NCBI GenBank assembly: GCA_910579995.1
Contig: CAJTWH010000003.1
Span: 1-64,000 of the forward strand
Length of the DNA: 64,000 bases
Direction of reading: 5' to 3'
From: an uncultured Muribaculaceae bacterium
Lineage (GTDB): Bacteria > Bacteroidota > Bacteroidia > Bacteroidales > Muribaculaceae
Under the pieces are notes generated by a model, which saw only the letters and a program-made list of their open reading frames with translations, made no database searches and had not been told where the DNA came from. A program made the position numbers and the translations under genes. Positions 43,723 through 53,164 of the stretch are shown here, piece after piece; position 1 is the stretch's first letter; every line of letters begins with the position of its first letter.

Positions 43723-44331
43723 ATGGAGAAAAAACCTTTTAACCCCGGGGCTCCCCGCCCCAACAATGCCGGACAAGGTCCGCGTAACAATGGCCCCCAG
43801 CGCCGCGACCCGCGCCAAGCCAAGCAAGCCCCTAACAACATCAACGAGCATATCCGTGCTCGCGAAGTAAGACTTGTTGGCGACAACGTTACTCCCGGCA
43901 TATACTCCATTCAGGAAGCTCGCAAGATTGCAGAAAATCTCGAGCTTGATCTCGTGGAAATTTCCGCTCAGGCCGATCCTCCTGTATGCAAGGTACTCGA
44001 CTACCAGAAGTATCTCTACCAACAGAAGAAGAAAGCCAAGGAAATCAAAGCGAAGTCAACAAAAGTGGTTGTCAAGGAGATCCGATTCGGGCCTCAGACC
44101 GACGACCATGACTACAACTTCAAGCTCAAGCACGCGCAAGGCTTCCTTCAGGAAGGCGCGAAAGTGAAAGCTTACGTATTCTTCAAAGGCCGCTCTATCC
44201 TTTTCAAGGAGCAAGGCGAGGTGCTTCTCCTCCGTTTTGCAAACGACCTCGAAGACTATGGCAAGGTTGAGCAAATGCCGGTGCTTGAAGGCAAGCGAAT
44301 GACTATAATGATTTCGCCCAAGAAAAAATAA
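43723..44331 (+). CDS. infC: Translation initiation factor IF-3
   Basis: 202 residues. A Bacteroidota-type N-terminal Pro/Asn/Arg-rich extension (about 1-40) precedes the standard IF3 N domain (NINEHIRAREVRLVG) and the C domain with KEIRFGPQTDDHDY and AKVKAYVFFKGR. Prevents subunit joining and proofreads start codons. It begins 9 bp after thrS. Confidence 0.97.
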   Translation: MEKKPFNPGAPRPNNAGQGPRNNGPQRRDPRQAKQAPNNINEHIRAREVRLVGDNVTPGIYSIQEARKIAENLELDLVEISAQADPPVCKVLDYQKYLYQQKKKAKEIKAKSTKVVVKEIRFGPQTDDHDYNFKLKHAQGFLQEGAKVKAYVFFKGRSILFKEQGEVLLLRFANDLEDYGKVEQMPVLEGKRMTIMISPKKK

Positions 44332-44389
44332 AAGACAGATAAAGCTACGTGTAGCTTAACATACAACTCACCAATTAATAAACAAACAA

Positions 44390-44587
44390 ATGCCCAAGGT
44401 TAAAACTAACTCCGGTGCCAAAAAGAGGTTCGCCCTTACCGGATCAGGAAAGATCAAAAGAAAACATGCGTTCAAGAGCCACATCTTGACCAAAAAGACC
44501 AAAAAGCAGAAACGTAACCTTACCCACAGCGGTCTCGTATCGCGCGTAGATACAGGTGCAGTGAAAGCTCTTCTGGGCTTGAAGTAA
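44390..44587 (+). CDS. rpmI: 50S ribosomal protein L35
   Basis: 65 residues, the usual length. KVKTNSGAKKRFALTGSGK and KRKHAFKSHILTKK are the L35 signature; highly basic. 58 bp after infC. Confidence 0.97.
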   Translation: MPKVKTNSGAKKRFALTGSGKIKRKHAFKSHILTKKTKKQKRNLTHSGLVSRVDTGAVKALLGLK

Positions 44588-44713
44588 ACCGCAGTCAGCT
44601 TTTGACACCCCAACATTAGAATTTGTGATATTGTAACATTATTAACCGAGTGATTAGCCATCAAGAGCCGGTGCACAGCCATCGACCGCTAACATTCAAA
44701 AACATCTGAAACA

Positions 44714-45064
44714 ATGCCAAGATCAGTCAACCACGTCGCATCGCGCGCACGCCGCAAAAAAATCCTCAAACTCACACGAGGCTACTATGGCTGCCGCCGT
44801 AACGTATGGACAGTAGCTAAAAACACCTGGGAAAAAGGTCTTACCTACGCCTACCGCGATCGCAAAGACAAAAAACGCAACTTCCGTGCCCTGTGGATCC
44901 AGCGTATCAACGCTGCTGCACGTATGCACGACCTGAGCTACTCTAAGCTCATGGGCCTTCTCCACAAGAGCGGCATCGAGATGAACCGCAAAGTTCTCGC
45001 CGACCTCGCCCTCAACAACCCCGCTGCTTTCGCAGCCGTTGTAGAGAAGGTAAAAAACGCATAA
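44714..45064 (+). CDS. rplT: 50S ribosomal protein L20
   Basis: 116 residues. PRSVNHVASRARRKKILK, YYGCRRNVWTVAKN and FRALWIQRINAAAR are L20 motifs. The 126-bp gap after rpmI is longer than needed and could hold an autoregulatory leader, but no known L20 leader fold was recognised. A terminator follows. Confidence 0.97.
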   Translation: MPRSVNHVASRARRKKILKLTRGYYGCRRNVWTVAKNTWEKGLTYAYRDRKDKKRNFRALWIQRINAAARMHDLSYSKLMGLLHKSGIEMNRKVLADLALNNPAAFAAVVEKVKNA

Positions 45065-45086
45065 GCACAATTGCGTAGACCTTAAA

Positions 45087-45124
45087 AGAGCGCGCCAATG
45101 CCCACAGGCAAGGCGCGCTTTTGA
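45087..45124 (+). terminator. Terminator after rplT
   Basis: AGCGCGCC (45089-45096) and GGCGCGCT (45112-45119) with a 15-nt loop, then TTT. Confidence 0.85.
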
Positions 45125-45229
45125 TTTTTGAGTTTCGGGAAAAACGCCTTACATAAAAGCGATCACAGGATAAAGAAGAGCTTACCGCTTTGCCTTTTTG
45201 GTGAATTGTGTCACTTTTTTGCTCGGTTT

Positions 45230-45263
45230 TTTGCACGCGTTAGCCCAAAAATTACTACCTTTG
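45230..45263 (+). promoter_or_regulatory. nifJ promoter: TTTG - TACCTTTG
   Basis: TTTG at 45230-45233 and a perfect -7 TACCTTTG at 45256-45263 (22-bp spacing). Leader about 60 nt. Confidence 0.7.
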
Positions 45264-45331
45264 CAAAGGCTTATGCCCCTCAAACTGAAAACACAGAATA
45301 AAATCCGTAAATAACCACGATTACAAACGTT

Positions 45332-48300
45332 ATGAGTAAAGAAAAAAAATTCTTGACCTGCGACGGTAATCAGGCTGCAGCTCATGTGAGCTATATGTTC
45401 TCTGAAGTAGCTGCAATCTACCCCATTACCCCGTCGTCTACAATGGCTGAATATGTAGACGAATGGTCGGCCGCAGGCCGTAAGAACATCTTCGGCGAAA
45501 CAGTGTTGGTACAGGAAATGCAGTCAGAAGGCGGTGCCGCAGGTGCCGTTCACGGCTCACTCCAAGCAGGTGCCCTCACCTCTACCTACACAGCATCGCA
45601 GGGTCTTCTCCTGATGATCCCCAACATGTATAAGATCGCCGGCGAACTCCTGCCTACTGTCTTCCATGTATCAGCACGTACACTTGCCTCTCACGCCCTC
45701 TCTATCTTCGGTGACCACCAAGATGTGATGTCGGTTCGTCAGACCGGCTTCGCTATGCTCGCTGAGGGTTCGGTACAGGAAGTGATGGATCTTGCAGGTG
45801 TAGCTCACCTCTCGACTATCAAATCAAGCGTTCCCTTCGTCAACTTCTTCGACGGTTTCCGCACATCGCACGAGATTCAGAAAATCGAAGTGATGGAGCA
45901 GGAAGACCTCGCTCCGCTTCTTGACCGCGAGGCTCTTGCCGCATTCCGCAAACGTGCCCTTACCCCCGACGCTCCCGTGGCCCGCGGTATGGCTGAGAAC
46001 GGCGACGTTTTCTTCCAGCACCGTGAAGCATGCAACGAGCACTACAACGCAGTGCCCGAAATCGTAGAGAGCTACATGGCCGAAATCAGCAAAATCTGCG
46101 GTCGTGAATATCACCTCTTCAACTACTACGGCGCACCCGACGCAGAACGCGTGATCATCGCCATGGGCTCTGTAACCCAAGCTATCGAAGAAGCTATCGA
46201 CAGCCTCGTAGCCAAGGGTGAGAAAGTAGGCCTCGTAGCAGTTCACCTCTACCGTCCGTTCTCGGCAAAGCATTTCCTTGCAGCAGTTCCCGCAACAGCA
46301 AAACGCATTGCTGTGCTTGACCGCACCAAAGAGCCCGGCGCCAACGGCGAGCCCCTCTTCCTCGATGTAAAAGAGTGCTTCTACGGTAAAGAGAATGCCC
46401 CTGTTATCGTAGGTGGCCGCTACGGTCTTGCGTCGAAAGACACAACTCCCGCCCAGATTCTTGCTGTATACGAGAACCTCGCTCTTCCCCAGCCCAAAGA
46501 CCACTTCACCCTCGGTATTGTCGACGACCTTACATTCACCTCGCTTCCCCTTATGCCCGAAGTTGCCCTCGGCGATCCCAGCACATTCGAAGCCAAATTC
46601 TTCGGTCTCGGTGCTGACGGTACTGTAGGTGCCAACAAGAACTCGGTGAAGATCATCGGCGACAACACCAATAAATATTGCCAGGCATACTTCGCCTACG
46701 ACTCGAAGAAATCAGGCGGTTTCACCTGCTCACACCTTCGTTTCGGCGACAAGCCTATCCGCTCTACATACCTCGTAAACACTCCTAACTTCGTGGCTTG
46801 CCACGTACAGGCTTACCTGCGTATGTATGATGTTACCCGCGGTCTGCGCGACAACGGTACTTTCCTTCTCAACACCATCTGGAACGGCGAAGAACTCGTA
46901 AAGAACCTCCCCAACAACATCAAGCGCTATTTCGCACAGCACAACATCACCGTTTACTATATCAACGCTACCAAGATCGCTCAGGAAATCGGCCTTGGCA
47001 ACCGCACCAACACCATCCTTCAGAGCGCATTCTTCCGCATTACCGAAGTTATCCCCGTTGACCTCGCTATCGAGCAGATGAAGAAATTCATCGTGAAGAG
47101 CTACGGCAAGAAGGGCCAGGATGTGGTAGACAAGAACAATCAGGCTGTTGACCGTGGCGGCGAATACCATACTCTTACTGTAGATCCCGCATGGGCACAG
47201 CTTCCCGATGACGCCAAGGCAGAAAACAACGATCCCGCTTTCATCAACGAGATTGTTCGCCCCATCAACGCACAGGACGGCGACCTGCTCCATGTAAGCG
47301 CCTTCAAGGAGAACCCCGACGGCACATGGCATCAGGGCACAGCAGCCTACGAGAAACGCGGTGTTGCCGCATTCGTTCCCGAATGGCTCGAGGAGAACTG
47401 TATCCAGTGTAACAAGTGTGCATACGTTTGTCCTCACGCTTCAATCCGTCCGTTCGTACTTACCGAGGCAGAGGTTGCAGGCTCACCCATGGGCGAGGCC
47501 GGCACTATCCCCGCTCTCGGCCCGGCTTTCAAAGGCATGCGCTTCATTCAGGCTGTCGACGTTCTCGACTGTCTCGGTTGCGGCAACTGCGTTGATGTAT
47601 GTCCCGGCAAGAAGGGCGTGAAGGCTCTCCAGATGAAGCCCCTCGAGACTCAGCTCGAGCATCAGGCTGAATGGACCTACTGCACCGACAATGTAACATC
47701 GAAGCAGAACCTCGTAGACGTGAAGAGCAATGTGAAGAACAGCCAGTTCGCCACACCTCTCTTCGAGTTCTCCGGCGCTTGCTCAGGCTGCGGTGAGACT
47801 CCCTACGTAAAACTCATCAGCCAGCTCTACGGCGACCACGAAATGGTTGCCAACGCAACAGGTTGCTCATCAATCTACTCAGGCTCTGTACCTTCTACCC
47901 CCTACACCACCAATGCTGCCGGCCACGGTCCCGCATGGGCCAACTCACTCTTCGAAGACTTCGCAGAGTTTGGTCTCGGTATGAAGATCGCCACCAACAA
48001 GATGCGCGAGCGTGTAGGCGTAATCATGCAGCAAATGACTGTATGCGACTGCTGCAACGCCGATATGAAGGCTCTTGCCCAGCAGTGGCTCGACAATGCA
48101 ATGAATCCTGCCTTAACCCGCGAGGTTGCCGACAAGCTCGTGCCCCTCTGCGAGGCATGCAACTGCGACACCTGCAAAGCTCTTCTCGACCTTAAGGGCT
48201 TTATCGCCGCACGTTCGCAGTGGATCATTGCCGGTGACGGTGCTGCATACGATATCGGCTTCGGCGGTCTCGACCACGTACTCGCAAGCGGCGAGAATGT

Positions 48301-48916
48301 GAATGTCCTCGTACTCGACACCGAGGTATACTCTAACACCGGTGGCCAGTCGTCGAAAGCTACTCCTCTCGGCGCTATCGCCAAATTCGCTTCTGCCGGC
48401 AAACGTATCCGCAAGAAAGACCTCGGTCTGATCGCTTCTACCTACGGCTATGTATATGTAGCACAGGTTGCTATGGGCGCCGACCAAGCTCAGACCCTCA
48501 AGGCTATCCGCGAGGCTGAGGCTTACGACGGTCCTTCGCTGATCATCGCTTACTCTCCCTGTATCAACCACGGTATCAAAGCCGGTATGGGTCGCAGCCA
48601 GGAAGAGGAACAGCGCGCTGTAGAATGTGGTTACTGGCACCTGTGGCGCTACAACCCCGACGCAGAGCTCAAGGGTGAGAACCCCTTCACTCTCGACAGC
48701 AAGGCTCCCAACTGGGACGACTTCGAGAAGTTCCTGCTCGGTGAGGTTCGCTACGCTACCGTACAGAAACAATATCCTGCAGAGGCAGCCGAGTTGTTCG
48801 CAGCCGCCAAGGCCAACGCCCAGTGGCGCTACAACAACTATCTCCGTCTCGCCCAGCAGCAGTGGGGCGCTGACCCGATCATCAAACCCCTCGAGGAGAA
48901 AAACGAGAAACTTTAA
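45332..48916 (+). CDS. nifJ: Pyruvate:ferredoxin (flavodoxin) oxidoreductase
   Basis: 1194 residues, single-chain type. N-terminal pyruvate-binding domain (AAIYPITPSSTMAEYVDEW), gamma domain, a 2x[4Fe-4S] ferredoxin domain (CIQCNKCAYVCPH and CLGCGNCVDVCPG), and a TPP-binding domain (GDGAAYDIGFGGLDH, DTEVYSNTGGQ) with extra Cys ligands (SGCGETPY). Oxidises pyruvate to acetyl-CoA and CO2 and reduces ferredoxin, central to anaerobic energy metabolism. Strongly biased codons suggest high expression. Single-gene unit between its own promoter and terminator. Confidence 0.98.
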   Translation: MSKEKKFLTCDGNQAAAHVSYMFSEVAAIYPITPSSTMAEYVDEWSAAGRKNIFGETVLVQEMQSEGGAAGAVHGSLQAGALTSTYTASQGLLLMIPNMYKIAGELLPTVFHVSARTLASHALSIFGDHQDVMSVRQTGFAMLAEGSVQEVMDLAGVAHLSTIKSSVPFVNFFDGFRTSHEIQKIEVMEQEDLAPLLDREALAAFRKRALTPDAPVARGMAENGDVFFQHREACNEHYNAVPEIVESYMAEISKICGREYHLFNYYGAPDAERVIIAMGSVTQAIEEAIDSLVAKGEKVGLVAVHLYRPFSAKHFLAAVPATAKRIAVLDRTKEPGANGEPLFLDVKECFYGKENAPVIVGGRYGLASKDTTPAQILAVYENLALPQPKDHFTLGIVDDLTFTSLPLMPEVALGDPSTFEAKFFGLGADGTVGANKNSVKIIGDNTNKYCQAYFAYDSKKSGGFTCSHLRFGDKPIRSTYLVNTPNFVACHVQAYLRMYDVTRGLRDNGTFLLNTIWNGEELVKNLPNNIKRYFAQHNITVYYINATKIAQEIGLGNRTNTILQSAFFRITEVIPVDLAIEQMKKFIVKSYGKKGQDVVDKNNQAVDRGGEYHTLTVDPAWAQLPDDAKAENNDPAFINEIVRPINAQDGDLLHVSAFKENPDGTWHQGTAAYEKRGVAAFVPEWLEENCIQCNKCAYVCPHASIRPFVLTEAEVAGSPMGEAGTIPALGPAFKGMRFIQAVDVLDCLGCGNCVDVCPGKKGVKALQMKPLETQLEHQAEWTYCTDNVTSKQNLVDVKSNVKNSQFATPLFEFSGACSGCGETPYVKLISQLYGDHEMVANATGCSSIYSGSVPSTPYTTNAAGHGPAWANSLFEDFAEFGLGMKIATNKMRERVGVIMQQMTVCDCCNADMKALAQQWLDNAMNPALTREVADKLVPLCEACNCDTCKALLDLKGFIAARSQWIIAGDGAAYDIGFGGLDHVLASGENVNVLVLDTEVYSNTGGQSSKATPLGAIAKFASAGKRIRKKDLGLIASTYGYVYVAQVAMGADQAQTLKAIREAEAYDGPSLIIAYSPCINHGIKAGMGRSQEEEQRAVECGYWHLWRYNPDAELKGENPFTLDSKAPNWDDFEKFLLGEVRYATVQKQYPAEAAELFAAAKANAQWRYNNYLRLAQQQWGADPIIKPLEEKNEKL

Positions 48917-48936
48917 GCTCTTTGTTCATTGATACT

Positions 48937-48966
48937 ACGCCCGGCATGCAAATGTCGGGCGTTTTT
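48937..48966 (+). terminator. Terminator after nifJ
   Basis: Stem ACGCCCG with CGGGCGT around a short A/T loop, then TTTTT. Confidence 0.85.
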
Positions 48967-48990
48967 CTTGCAAATCACACCAATTCATAT

Positions 48991-48998
48991 TAAATTTG
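48991..48998 (+). promoter_or_regulatory. -7 box TAAATTTG
   Basis: A perfect consensus. Its last base lies inside the ORF that would start at 48996, so the true start must be the ATG at 49017. Confidence 0.65.
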
Positions 48999-49016
48999 CA
49001 AGAAAGTGCATTATAT

Positions 49017-50360
49017 ATGAATAAATTTGCTACAATAGCCATTTCAATAATAACAGCCATACTCCCATTGAGCGCTTCGGATATCAGCGGAAGCTGGCGT
49101 GGCAACCTGTCGATGGGAAGCCTGTCGATCCCGCTCGTGCTGAATTTTTCTGAATCGGAATCGGGTGATACAAAATGCACCCTCGACTCTCCGCAGCAGA
49201 ATGTAAAAGGCATGCCTATGACGGTAAATTACATTTCGGCCGACAGTGTCGCTGTGTCGTCAAGCATTATTGGAGCAGTTTTCAGCGGGCATATAGAGCA
49301 ACAGCGTATATCCGGAGAATTCAAGCAACGAGGATATACATTATCACTTAATCTGACACCGGAAGAGCCCTTGACGGTTCGCCGTCCCCAAACTCCACAG
49401 CCACCATTTCCATACACATCGGTTGACACCACTTTTGTTTCAACCGATGACACCGAACTTGCCGGCACCATAGTACTTCCCGAGAATTTCTCCGAGACCA
49501 CACCAATAGTTGTGATGGTTACCGGCAGCGGCCCTCAGAACCGCGATGAAGAAATCTTCGAACATAAACCATTTGCTGTTTTGGCCGACGCTCTTGCACG
49601 TGCAGGAATAGCCTCGCTACGCTACGATGACCGAGGTGTAAACAAATCAGACGGTTTTTTCGAAGACGCAACAATAGATGTATTGAAAAATGACGCAGAG
49701 AGCGCACTGCACTTCGCACGCAAACTCACAGGCGGCAAAGCCGGAATATTAGGCCACTCCGAGGGCGGAAGCATAGCCTTGCTCCTTGCCGCAGACAAAA
49801 AACCGGACTTTATCATTTCACTCGCCGGTGTGGCAACGAGCGGAAAAGAGACTATGCTTGAGCAGAACAGACATTTGATGGAAGTCCTGAATATGGGAGA
49901 AGTCGAGACGTCCCAATCCATGCCGCTCATAGAGGCAGTTTTTGATGAAATCGAGAGTCAAGTGCGACATAATGATGAAAGCGAGATTGATGTGGTAGCA
50001 ATGGCCGACAGTTTAGGGCTTGAAGTGCCTGAAATCGTGATGTCGTCGCTTGTAAGATATCTGTCGCAACGCAACGTGACTTTCGACCAATTGGTGGTCT
50101 TGGATGTACGAAGCCGGTTGGGCGGAGTCAAATGCCCCGTGCTTGCCTTGAACGGCACTCTCGACAAACAAGTAAATGCAGAATCCAATCTTAGCGCAAT
50201 CGAAGAGAATATACCGTCTGCAGAGGTTCACAAACTCGACGGTCTCAATCACCTCTTGCAGCACGCAGAGAGCGGAGAAATGAGCGAATATGCCGACATC
50301 CGCGAAACTATATCTCCTGAGGCGATTGAATTGATTATACAATTTATAAAGAAATTGTAA
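49017..50360 (+). CDS. Secreted alpha/beta hydrolase (S33-like)
   Basis: 447 residues from the ATG at 49017. Signal peptide (TIAISIITAILPLSAS), an N-terminal beta-rich domain (ISGSWRGNLSMGSLSIPLVLNF) and an alpha/beta hydrolase domain. The oxyanion region is MVTGSGPQNRDE, the nucleophile elbow GHSEGG (Ser), the acid is probably the Asp in ALNGTLDKQV, and the His is in LDGLNHLLQH. An esterase or peptidase of the periplasm or cell surface. The next gene starts 4 bp downstream. Confidence 0.88.
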   Translation: MNKFATIAISIITAILPLSASDISGSWRGNLSMGSLSIPLVLNFSESESGDTKCTLDSPQQNVKGMPMTVNYISADSVAVSSSIIGAVFSGHIEQQRISGEFKQRGYTLSLNLTPEEPLTVRRPQTPQPPFPYTSVDTTFVSTDDTELAGTIVLPENFSETTPIVVMVTGSGPQNRDEEIFEHKPFAVLADALARAGIASLRYDDRGVNKSDGFFEDATIDVLKNDAESALHFARKLTGGKAGILGHSEGGSIALLLAADKKPDFIISLAGVATSGKETMLEQNRHLMEVLNMGEVETSQSMPLIEAVFDEIESQVRHNDESEIDVVAMADSLGLEVPEIVMSSLVRYLSQRNVTFDQLVVLDVRSRLGGVKCPVLALNGTLDKQVNAESNLSAIEENIPSAEVHKLDGLNHLLQHAESGEMSEYADIRETISPEAIELIIQFIKKL

Positions 50361-50364
50361 GACA

Positions 50365-51336
50365 ATGGATGTCAGCCAAATATTCGGACTCGATAGCCTT
50401 GCGGAGTTGAGCGATTTTTTGCTCAATATAGAAGATCAGGAAGCACTCTGCAAGTATTTGCACTCAGAGTTTATGGCGCATGTCAATTATACCACACCGC
50501 AGGAGTGGAACCGTGCAGTCAGGCTCTGCGAGTGTCTGGCAATAATCGGCTGGGGAGAGTCTGAGGCTGTCGAAGCCCATGTAGGCAAATATTTCAATGG
50601 CTATCCTAATACATTCTTTGCAACAGCAGACAATAAGGTAAGATATCTCGACGCAGTTTGGCAGCAGAAAGACGGTGGCACTGCCATTGACCGTGACCGA
50701 AGTTTCTTTAATGGGGTTCAAGGGCATGAAATAAAGGCTGTAGTATGCGAAAAAGTCAAGCTTAACTCGCAGCGCAATTGGATAGCCAAGCCCCCGGTAA
50801 TGATAACGCGCACACTTGACAATTGCTACCCGGGCAGCCGAAAGGTTGTAGACAGCCTTGATAAAGAACTCAACCCTTTGCTTTTCAAGCAAATGCCCGG
50901 AGATAGATATGGAAGTGCCATAAACCGCATATACATCATCTGCTCAATGAGTTTTTACGACAACGAGCACTGCAAGACAAATTATGTAATCGCAGATGAA
51001 GATTTACGTTTGCGGAAAAGCGACTATTACCCCACCCTGCTGAAACTCTATAGCGAAGCTGAAATTGAAGAAGAAGGACTATACCTCAGACCTCGCTACG
51101 AAATCGGACCGCTGCGCAAGGATACCGGCAAAATCAATATAAAAATCGTTTTTGAAAAAGAATTCAGCACGCTATCCGAGAAAGAACAAAAGCTCAGGAT
51201 GAGCGAATATTTTGTCACTTCAATCATGCGTATTGCAAAGCGCTATGGCAAGCTCGATTATAAGTGGGAGTTGCTGATTGAAGATTTCAGACGCGCATTA
51301 GAGTTATGGACTGAAAATAAAACACTGCCTATATGA
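50365..51336 (+). CDS. Hypothetical protein, 323 aa
   Basis: No signal peptide or membrane segment. Composition is that of a soluble, mainly helical protein with many Tyr, Asp and Lys. Recognisable stretches include VRLCECLAIIGWGE, YGSAINRIYIICSMSFYDNEHCK and a C-terminal ELLIEDFRRALELW. I cannot assign a family. It starts 4 bp after the hydrolase stop and overlaps the next gene by 4 bp, so the three are surely co-transcribed. Confidence 0.7.
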   Translation: MDVSQIFGLDSLAELSDFLLNIEDQEALCKYLHSEFMAHVNYTTPQEWNRAVRLCECLAIIGWGESEAVEAHVGKYFNGYPNTFFATADNKVRYLDAVWQQKDGGTAIDRDRSFFNGVQGHEIKAVVCEKVKLNSQRNWIAKPPVMITRTLDNCYPGSRKVVDSLDKELNPLLFKQMPGDRYGSAINRIYIICSMSFYDNEHCKTNYVIADEDLRLRKSDYYPTLLKLYSEAEIEEEGLYLRPRYEIGPLRKDTGKINIKIVFEKEFSTLSEKEQKLRMSEYFVTSIMRIAKRYGKLDYKWELLIEDFRRALELWTENKTLPI

Positions 51337-51557
51337 ACCAGATTCCACCCTCAATCCAACGTGACGTAATGTTTATAGTCGAACAGACTAAATGCACCGT
51401 CCACGGAGAGCACCCCAATGTAACATTTACACCCGAAGGGTTTGAAATCTCTTGCTGTTGCGAAGATTTCCGGAAAGAAACCATCAAAAAATGCGAAGAC
51501 GCTCTCGAACAAGCATTGCACGAATATATAATGAATGCTTTTAAAGGGCTGATGTAA
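51333..51557 (+). CDS. Small hypothetical Cys-rich protein
   Basis: 74 residues. CTVHGEHPNV and the consecutive cysteines in EISCCCEDF, plus a C-terminal amphipathic helix (CEDALEQALHEYIMNAF). Soluble, no family recognised. ATGA overlap with the 323-aa gene suggests translational coupling and a joint role. Confidence 0.65.
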   Translation: MNQIPPSIQRDVMFIVEQTKCTVHGEHPNVTFTPEGFEISCCCEDFRKETIKKCEDALEQALHEYIMNAFKGLM

Positions 51558-51589
51558 CGATATCGATTGCTTTCATTTTCTCAATAAAT

Positions 51590-51977
51590 TATTGTAGAGT
51601 ATCGCAGTTGCGGCAGTTTGAGCAGCCGTTGCATGTCAGCCGGGAGCCGCAGGGAGGCAATCTTTTATTCGCTTGGCGCGTTTGGTGAGGATACGGAAAG
51701 CGATATCAGGCCGCCGGCTGATGATACGCCACACCTCATCACGCCATCGGTCGGCTTCCTCAACAAAGAAATCAGTTGACAGCCGTACATAGAGTTGCAT
51801 TTCCGGCTTCAGTTTGAAGTTGCCATGTCTGTCGCGGCGAAGAGGCAAATCAAAATTGGCAGTACGACACACCTGCGAGGTGTCAATACCCCGCTTGCCA
51901 TCAAGGAAATACATATAGCAATGATCACATCCCTCGCTCACCCTGTGGCAACCGTGCCATGGATTCCATATTATCAT
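51590..51977 (-). pseudogene. Decayed DUF5131 (phage Gp37/Gp68-like) gene
   Basis: The open frame 51977-51636 encodes 113 residues beginning WNPWHGCHRVSEGCDHCYMYF, the Cys motif of DUF5131 radical-SAM-like proteins. Full members are about 240-280 residues, so the frame is less than half length. After ...KRIKDCLP the frame ends, but a shifted frame directly downstream reads LTCNGCSNCRNCDTLQ to a stop near 51591. That looks like a Cys-rich C-terminus joined by an internal deletion. The promoter at 52044-52051 is intact. The N-terminal assignment is secure; the C-terminal remnant is inferred. Confidence 0.6.
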
Positions 51978-52043
51978 CTGTCTGAATTGAGTTCTGCTCA
52001 GACTAGCAGCAAGTACCTTGGAGGTAGATCCGGCTTACCCCTG

Positions 52044-52051
52044 CAAAGTTA
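52044..52051 (-). promoter_or_regulatory. -7 box TAACTTTG before the DUF5131 remnant
   Basis: A perfect consensus on the minus strand with TTTG 19 bp upstream. Leader about 60 nt. Confidence 0.6.
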
Positions 52052-52124
52052 AATAATTATCATCAGCAAACAAAATAACAGCCTTAAGATAAACCCATCT
52101 GAAAGCTGTTTAATCCGCCGAAAT

Positions 52125-52172
52125 TTTGTCATTTCAATTTTTTGATATAATTTTGCGTAATCAATTACGCAA
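52125..52172 (+). promoter_or_regulatory. Promoter with embedded MarR-type operator
   Basis: -33 TTTG (52125-52128), 19-bp spacer, -7 TAATTTTG (52148-52155). The palindrome TTGCGTAATCAATTACGCAA (52153-52172; 9-bp arms, 2-bp centre) overlaps the end of the -7 box and the expected start point. This is the classic position for an autorepressor of the MarR family, which is encoded just downstream. Confidence 0.8.
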
Positions 52173-52191
52173 TTCAATACATAATATACAG

Positions 52192-53148
52192 ATGGACTTC
52201 TTTGAACGAACGGGTAAAATGGCGATAGGCAGTCGGTTAAGGGTGCTTACAGAAACACTTACACGAGAAGCCGCCGATATCTACGGACTCTACGGCGTTG
52301 ATTTAAAGCCGAAATGGTTTCCTGTATTTTATTCCTTGATGGATGAAAAGCCCAAGAGTGTTACTTCTATCGCAAAGGAAATCGGACAGTCACATCCATC
52401 GGTCAGTACCATTGTGAAAGAGATGGTCAAAGCCGGATTGGTGTTCGAGCCCGAAAACAATACTGACAAGAGATGTACTCTCATCACACTTACCGAGCGC
52501 GGACGCGACCTCGGAGCCGAACTGATAACCCAGCTACGCGACGTAGAAAGAGCCGTCGAGCAATTATCCTTAGAATGTGAGAACGATCTCTGGGCTGCTA
52601 TCTCAGATTGGCAGAAAGCCCTCAAGCAAAAGTCTATGCTTGAGCGCGTAAAGGCCATAAAGAAAGAACGTGAAAATTCTGAAGTAGAGATAGTGGATTA
52701 TCGCCCCGAACACAAGGCGGCATTCTTTGACCTTAACCGCCGGTGGATTGAGAGCCATTGGGAACTTGAGCCTCATGATGTGGAGGTGCTTGAAAATCCT
52801 GAAAGTTCAATCTTGGAAAAGGGTGGCCATATCTTCGTGGCTCTATACAAAGGCAAACCTGTCGGGGTATGCGCGCTATGCCCCATGCCTGCTGATTCAC
52901 CATATAATTACGAGCTTGCAAAATTGGCTGTTGACACATCTATTCAACGACGAGGAATTGGCAGCAAGCTTTGCGACGCGGCTATCAACAAAGCACGAAG
53001 CACAGGCGCGACAAGACTATTCCTCGAAAGCAACACAAGACTGAAACCGGCAATCGCGCTTTATCGTAGATTAGGCTTCAAAGAGTTGCCGGAGTATCAT
53101 CCTGCTTACTCGCGCGGAGATATCCAGATGGAGTTATCTATTTTGTAA
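52192..53148 (+). CDS. MarR regulator - GNAT acetyltransferase fusion
   Basis: 318 residues from the ATG at 52192; the longer frame from 52126 crosses the promoter. Residues 1-145 form a MarR winged helix (SVTSIAKEIGQSHPSVSTIVKEM, wing DKRCTLITLTERG). Residues about 160-318 form a GNAT domain (YNYELAKLAVDTSIQRRGIGSKLCDAA with the acetyl-CoA P-loop RRGIGS, and ALYRRLGFKEL). The bifunctional architecture is known from other bacteria. It probably represses its own promoter; the acetylation substrate is unknown. The cupin gene follows 16 bp later. Confidence 0.9.
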   Translation: MDFFERTGKMAIGSRLRVLTETLTREAADIYGLYGVDLKPKWFPVFYSLMDEKPKSVTSIAKEIGQSHPSVSTIVKEMVKAGLVFEPENNTDKRCTLITLTERGRDLGAELITQLRDVERAVEQLSLECENDLWAAISDWQKALKQKSMLERVKAIKKERENSEVEIVDYRPEHKAAFFDLNRRWIESHWELEPHDVEVLENPESSILEKGGHIFVALYKGKPVGVCALCPMPADSPYNYELAKLAVDTSIQRRGIGSKLCDAAINKARSTGATRLFLESNTRLKPAIALYRRLGFKELPEYHPAYSRGDIQMELSIL

Positions 53149-53164
53149 TTTAAATATCAAAAAA

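Noticed and set aside
48996..49016. Upstream start for the alpha/beta hydrolase
   Set aside because: It overlaps the -7 box at 48991-48998, and the signal peptide begins at the later ATG.
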